A stretch of 9,488 nucleotides of DNA, taken from Promethearchaeota archaeon (GTDB lineage: Archaea > Asgardarchaeota > Lokiarchaeia > Sigynarchaeales > SOKP01). The stretch is from assembly GCA_016839655.1 (NCBI GenBank), contig JAEOTW010000078.1, positions 1 to 9,488 on the forward strand. Reading direction: 5' to 3'. Below the pieces are notes generated by a model, which was not told where the DNA came from, searched no databases, and was given only the letters and a program-made list of their open reading frames with translations. A program made the translations under genes and the position numbers. This document shows positions 6,555 through 9,488 of this stretch, piece after piece (within the stretch, counting starts at the first letter, position 1; each line of letters begins with the position of its first letter).

Positions 6555-7364
6555 ATGTCTGAATCTTCAAAAATCTTTCATATTTCTACTTTAAAATCAA
6601 TATTATTAGTATTAGGAGCATATACTTTTAGTTATTGCTTAGGACTCACTTTTCATGAGACTGGACATGCTATTGCGCTCTCAATTGTAGGAGCTTCTGA
6701 TATACAAATATTTGTTCACCCTTTTGCATTATCTCATTGCTCAAGTGCGCCAATAAATCCAGAATTATTGCCATTTACAGGGTCTATGGGGCCTATTTTT
6801 AATATATTATGTTCTACTTTAGTATCTATTGCTTTGTGGCGTAAACGTAACCCTAAACTCTTACCTTTAATTATGTGTGCAGGTACTGCGTTTATGGCTG
6901 AAGGTGTAGCGATTTTTATGAGTATCATGCAACTACCTATATTAACTGATTGGGGGCAAGTAATAATCATAGGAGGAGTGCCTGCAATTATTATAGGGAT
7001 AATAGGTATTATTTTTCTTATAATCGGGAGCACATTTTTACTTCTATTGTTACCCTTGGAAAATATATCTACTCATGACTCAATTTTAAGAATAATTTCC
7101 ATTTCCGTAGGATTTTCATTATACTTTGTAACCTCGGTAATTTATGTTTCGATATTCGATCCAGGAGTCTTTGTTAATAGATTGATTGCTCTTATTGCTG
7201 CTACAGGATTTACTATGCTGCTTATGTCAATTTATAAACCTGTTTTTCCATACTTAGATCGAATATCCCATACTGAAACAAAAATTGTTAATTGGCTTGA
7301 TGTTGGTATTGCACTTGGAGCAGCTTTTACAATTATAATTATAGATTTAGTCTTCTTCTACTAA
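6555..7364 (+). CDS. Polytopic membrane protein with HExxH motif (putative M50-like intramembrane metalloprotease)
   Basis: The 269 residues hold about seven hydrophobic segments. The first (15-33) runs straight into H34-E-T-G-H38, the zinc-binding HExxH motif, placed at the start of a helix as in M50 and M50B-like site-2 protease relatives. Next comes a conserved-looking G76-S-M-G-P-I-F-N83 turn and helix, similar to the re-entrant or helix element of that group, then E116 in the following helix and D132-W-G in a loop, either of which could be the third zinc ligand. The NPDG-type motif of classic site-2 proteases is absent. The role is inferred to be cleavage of membrane-bound proteins, and no partner or substrate is encoded next to it. 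AAAAGGT ends 7 nt before the ATG, a weak SD. The 3' end overlaps the convergent SagB-type gene by 4 bp (CTAA). Confidence 0.8.
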   Translation: MSESSKIFHISTLKSILLVLGAYTFSYCLGLTFHETGHAIALSIVGASDIQIFVHPFALSHCSSAPINPELLPFTGSMGPIFNILCSTLVSIALWRKRNPKLLPLIMCAGTAFMAEGVAIFMSIMQLPILTDWGQVIIIGGVPAIIIGIIGIIFLIIGSTFLLLLLPLENISTHDSILRIISISVGFSLYFVTSVIYVSIFDPGVFVNRLIALIAATGFTMLLMSIYKPVFPYLDRISHTETKIVNWLDVGIALGAAFTIIIIDLVFFY

Positions 7365-8101
7365 ATTTTTTTTCCTATTACACCAACATAAATGGCTGTT
7401 TCTTGAATACCATCAATATCTAATAAATTATTAATTTCATCATCATATATAGCACCTATAGTACATGCGCCTAAACCTAATGCCTCAGCAACTAAATAAA
7501 AGTTCTGACCTATATGTCCCGCATCCATATAGATATAACGATAACATCTTTGAAGATATTTCCATCTTGATCTTTCAATAATCATAGTCCATACAAAATT
7601 AACTGCTGAATTAAAAGCTATTTGTTGATCTAAACATCCTTTAGCAATCTCCGTTCGAAAATCACCTTCTTTTAACAATTCAAGGTGGTGTTTAGAAATG
7701 TTATAATGATAAATCCCTTTTTCCAGATTTTCAACATTATTTATTGTAGGATATACTTCAATTGGATATAAACCACCCGCAGATGGTACTGTCCTAAAGG
7801 CCTTTTGTGGAAAAATACGCGTTAAACCAGTCATTCCAAATAATAAGGAACTTAGGTCTGAAAGGGTTATAGGCTCATTTCTAAACTTTCGAGTAGAATG
7901 CCTATTTAAAATTACATTCCAAAATTGTATATCCTTATTAAACTCAGGATCAGGCAATTTTACTATTTTTAAAGCATTCGGATATGTCTTAAAAATTTTA
8001 GGTTTTTCTACCCAGTTTAATTGATGACGAGGCAAATTTCCTCTAATATATTTTGATTTTTGTTGGAAATTATCTCCATAAGTCCCAAAATGATTATTCA
8101 T
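7361..8101 (-). CDS. SagB-type flavin oxidoreductase (nitroreductase superfamily), stand-alone
   Basis: The 246 residues fit the SagB-type dehydrogenase domain from end to end. The short N-terminal arm (SKYIRGNLPRHQLNW....YP) is followed by R67-H-S-T-R71, F-R-T-V-P106-S-A-G-G-L-Y-P113, a GIYHYN segment, R-C-Y-R-Y-I-Y-M-D193-A-G-H-I-G-Q-N200 and G-L-G-A-C (209-213). In thiazole/oxazole peptide pathways this domain is the FMN dehydrogenase that oxidises azolines; many archaeal and bacterial copies stand alone with unknown substrates. Nothing here resembles a YcaO cyclodehydratase or a precursor peptide, so that pathway is not supported. Upstream, in the same orientation, lies an EFR1-type flavodoxin-ferredoxin gene 54 bp away, a possible electron partner. 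The ATG has no SD; a TATA-like element just upstream suggests a leaderless transcript. Its stop overlaps that of the convergent membrane-protein gene. Confidence 0.92.
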   Translation of the reverse strand: MNNHFGTYGDNFQQKSKYIRGNLPRHQLNWVEKPKIFKTYPNALKIVKLPDPEFNKDIQFWNVILNRHSTRKFRNEPITLSDLSSLLFGMTGLTRIFPQKAFRTVPSAGGLYPIEVYPTINNVENLEKGIYHYNISKHHLELLKEGDFRTEIAKGCLDQQIAFNSAVNFVWTMIIERSRWKYLQRCYRYIYMDAGHIGQNFYLVAEALGLGACTIGAIYDDEINNLLDIDGIQETAIYVGVIGKKI

Positions 8102-8117
8102 ATCACAACTTGATTAA

Positions 8118-8142
8118 GATATACTTAAAAAATGTTTTTTAA
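8118..8142 (-). promoter_or_regulatory. TATA-like element overlapping a perfect inverted repeat, upstream of the SagB-type gene
   Basis: Between the EFR1-type and SagB-type genes, the minus strand reads TTAAGTATATC at 8118-8128, about 20-27 nt before the ATG at 8101, suited to a leaderless promoter. It overlaps a perfect inverted repeat, TTAAAAAA-TG-TTTTTTAA (8125-8142, plus strand). The repeat also gives a T6 run just after the EFR1 stop, so it could be a terminator of that gene, an operator, or chance in AT-rich DNA. Confidence 0.4.
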
Positions 8143-8155
8143 TAATTTAAAAGTC

Positions 8156-8944
8156 TCATTTCTGTTTTGCTATCTCTTCAATTGAAATTTCAGGATGATG
8201 ATACCTCTTTGTTTTCTGAGTTTGTTTTCCATATTCAATTGCTTTTTCAGGACAAAAATTGATACACGCTAAACATTGTTGACATTTATGTTGCCATTCA
8301 GGTATCCCACTTATCAGAATAAGATTATTAACAGGACAAACCTTCTCACATATACCACAGCTATTGCAATTCTCACTTACGGTAAAAGCTTTATCACTTT
8401 CATTTACAGAATCTCGAAAATTTTTATTAATTTTTGCACTCCGCCTTACATCTTTCTCAAGAATCTCTTGAGTAATATTATCTTCCTGATTATTTATTAT
8501 TTCAGACATAATTTTTATTTGTTTAGTCGCATTTTCAAAAAATTCTTTCTGACGCTCCTTTGAATGAATATTAAATCCAATGATATAATTATTAGGCATA
8601 TTGACATAAAATCCTGCATTTAATTTTTTTGACTTTTTCTTGAGAAGCTTATCTAACTGCTGTAAAGATTGTTCATTAATATCCCCTGTACTTGTTACGA
8701 CTGTAAAAAAATAATTCGTTCTAATTATATTCAATTTGTCTATAAAATCATGAACTATTTTTGGCAGGCCAGAATAATATAATGGAAAAATAAAACCAAT
8801 TTTTTCGCTTATTGATTCTATACTTCTCTTTTGCCATACTTTAGCAATTGGTATGAGTTCAGTATTTTCTAACTTCTCAGCAAGATCTCTAGCGATCTTT
8901 AAAGAATTGCCTGTTCCAGAGAAAAAATAGATTGTAGTGTTCAT
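8156..8944 (-). CDS. EFR1-type flavodoxin plus 2x[4Fe-4S] ferredoxin protein
   Basis: The N-terminal half of this 262-residue protein is a flavodoxin-like domain with S9-G-T-G-N13 for FMN phosphate binding, then the GFIFPLYYSGLP and TVVTSTGD segments and the N-M-P-N-N-Y-I phrase characteristic of EFR1-family proteins. A lysine-rich helical linker (about 120-186) joins it to a C-terminal ferredoxin domain: C193-x2-C196-x2-C199-x3-C203-P and C221-x2-C224-x2-C227-x3-C231-P, both complete. It is a soluble electron-transfer protein that should pass electrons between FMN and iron-sulfur clusters; its partners are not defined by sequence. The SagB-type flavoprotein gene follows in the same direction. 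A TATA box 29-36 nt upstream and the lack of an SD indicate a very short leader. Confidence 0.93.
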   Translation of the reverse strand: MNTTIYFFSGTGNSLKIARDLAEKLENTELIPIAKVWQKRSIESISEKIGFIFPLYYSGLPKIVHDFIDKLNIIRTNYFFTVVTSTGDINEQSLQQLDKLLKKKSKKLNAGFYVNMPNNYIIGFNIHSKERQKEFFENATKQIKIMSEIINNQEDNITQEILEKDVRRSAKINKNFRDSVNESDKAFTVSENCNSCGICEKVCPVNNLILISGIPEWQHKCQQCLACINFCPEKAIEYGKQTQKTKRYHHPEISIEEIAKQK

Positions 8945-8972
8945 AATTATCTAAATCTGTTTATTATATTTC

Positions 8973-8980
8973 TTTATATA
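8973..8980 (-). promoter_or_regulatory. TATA box of the EFR1-type gene
   Basis: TATATAAA on the minus strand lies 29-36 nt before the ATG at 8944; transcription would start about 5-10 nt before the ATG. A second TATA-like stretch (about 8985-8998) is further upstream and would give a longer leader. Confidence 0.5.
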
Positions 8981-9111
8981 ATTCCTATATATTTATAGTT
9001 TAAAACATTGAACTCTAATAGAAGTTTGAATTCAATTATTTGTTTAAAATGTCTAAAAAATACAATCAACCCAACGAATATATCTATATAAAAAGGTTTA
9101 GAATTCTTTAA

Positions 9112-9488
9112 TCACTTAGTCTCTAATGATTTTAATTCTTTTTCTAGTGCTTTTATTTGTCGGTCTATATCTTTCGTTTTGGTTTTCTTTTCTTTTTCAA
9201 TTGCTTTTAAGTTTAAATTTAAAGATTTCTCTCTTTCTTTTTTTAGGTTATTCCATTCGTTTTCCAAGTTCTTTACAATAGGAATCAATTCTTTCTTTTT
9301 TGATGTTAAAGCATCAATTTGCATCTTAAGATCATTTAAGATGGACTGTTGTTGACGCATATTTCCTTCAATTTCACTGATTTTTGGATCAAATTCTCCA
9401 CTAAGCTTATTTGAGATATAAGATTCTTTTTGTTTTGCTACTTGTTCAATTTTTTCTATTTGAACTGCTATTTTATTAATTTGATCTC
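9112..9488 (-). CDS. Coiled-coil protein, C-terminal part (start off the window)
   Basis: The frame is open from the right edge of the window to the TGA at 9112-9114, giving 124 or more residues; an internal Met at 9360 could be mistaken for the start, but the sequence continues upstream of it without a stop. The protein is very rich in Lys, Glu, Gln, Ile and Leu, with almost no aromatic residues or Cys, and shows heptad-like spacing (for example LKMQIDALTSKKKELIPIVK and the KALEKELKSLETK end). It breaks near residues 24-34 of the visible part (SGEFDPK). It is thus a long, soluble coiled coil with no visible domain to name it; candidates such as a structural, chromosome-associated or cytoskeletal scaffold protein cannot be told apart. 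Its downstream gap carries a T5 run on the minus strand but no hairpin. Confidence 0.75.
   Translation of the reverse strand, partial: DQINKIAVQIEKIEQVAKQKESYISNKLSGEFDPKISEIEGNMRQQQSILNDLKMQIDALTSKKKELIPIVKNLENEWNNLKKEREKSLNLNLKAIEKEKKTKTKDIDRQIKALEKELKSLETK

Noticed and set aside
6734..7033. Minus-strand open frame of 99 codons
   Set aside because: It is antisense to the hydrophobic HExxH membrane protein; its isoleucine/proline-rich sequence is the expected mirror of that gene.
7361..7364. Four-base overlap of convergent stop codons as a regulatory feature
   Set aside because: CTAA giving TAA on one strand and TAG on the other is common in compact genomes and needs no special explanation.
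7361..8101. Thiazole/oxazole-modified peptide cluster, suggested by the SagB domain
   Set aside because: No YcaO, SagC-like or short precursor gene is found in the window; the SagB-type fold alone is not enough.
8276..8563. Plus-strand open frame of 95 codons
   Set aside because: It is antisense to the EFR1-type gene, with low-complexity Phe/Ile/Asn content and no ribosome binding site.
9112..9360. An 82-residue complete gene starting at the Met at 9360
   Set aside because: The same frame continues upstream without a stop to the window edge with the same coiled-coil composition, so this Met is internal.

Overview
The window is AT-rich throughout, and its genes are preceded by archaeal-type TATA boxes (TTTATATA/TTTATAAA class) that often lie only about 24-36 nt from the start codon, so leaders are very short or absent. 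Shine-Dalgarno sites are present at some genes and missing at others. Together with a stand-alone longin-like small protein, several ferredoxin-flavin fusions and low GC, this suggests an archaeon, most likely an Asgard archaeon of the Lokiarchaeia type. The lineage is an inference from gene content and base composition; there is no rRNA or other marker gene here.

Layout. The left edge (1-619, minus) is the N-terminal two hundred residues of an unrecognised protein that runs off the window inside a Glu-Pro repeat. Next come two short minus-strand genes: a 65-residue DUF1737-like protein with its own TATA box, strong ribosome binding site and hairpin-plus-T terminator, and a 127-residue longin-like protein. 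A divergent promoter region (1493-1670) leads into a plus-strand run: a 2x[4Fe-4S] ferredoxin-nitroreductase fusion, a histidine-phosphatase family protein 22 bp behind it, and a 12-helix MFS transporter that starts with TTG. Converging on the transporter is a two-gene minus-strand operon: a PPOX-class split-barrel flavin/F420 protein, then an alkyl-sulfatase-like metallo-beta-lactamase protein, joined as TAAATG. A plus-strand polytopic membrane protein with an HExxH motif follows. Its stop codon overlaps the stop of a minus-strand SagB-type flavin oxidoreductase, which lies downstream of an EFR1-type flavodoxin-ferredoxin protein. The right edge (9112-9488, minus) is the C-terminal part of a coiled-coil protein whose start is outside the window.

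How the genes may work together. Four of the eleven genes are predicted flavin or deazaflavin proteins (ferredoxin-nitroreductase, PPOX split barrel, SagB-type, EFR1), and two of these also carry paired iron-sulfur clusters. The region is therefore rich in electron-transfer enzymes. EFR1 next to SagB is a plausible donor/acceptor pair, but no substrate can be read from the sequence. No YcaO or TOMM precursor is seen near the SagB homologue.

No tRNA, rRNA, CRISPR array, insertion sequence or attachment site was found, and no gap between genes exceeds 300 bp. The items most worth a second look are the sulfatase-like protein whose last metal-ligand His is replaced by Gly, the HExxH membrane protein, the stand-alone SagB/EFR1 pair with a perfect inverted repeat between them, the longin-like gene, and the EP-repeat protein.
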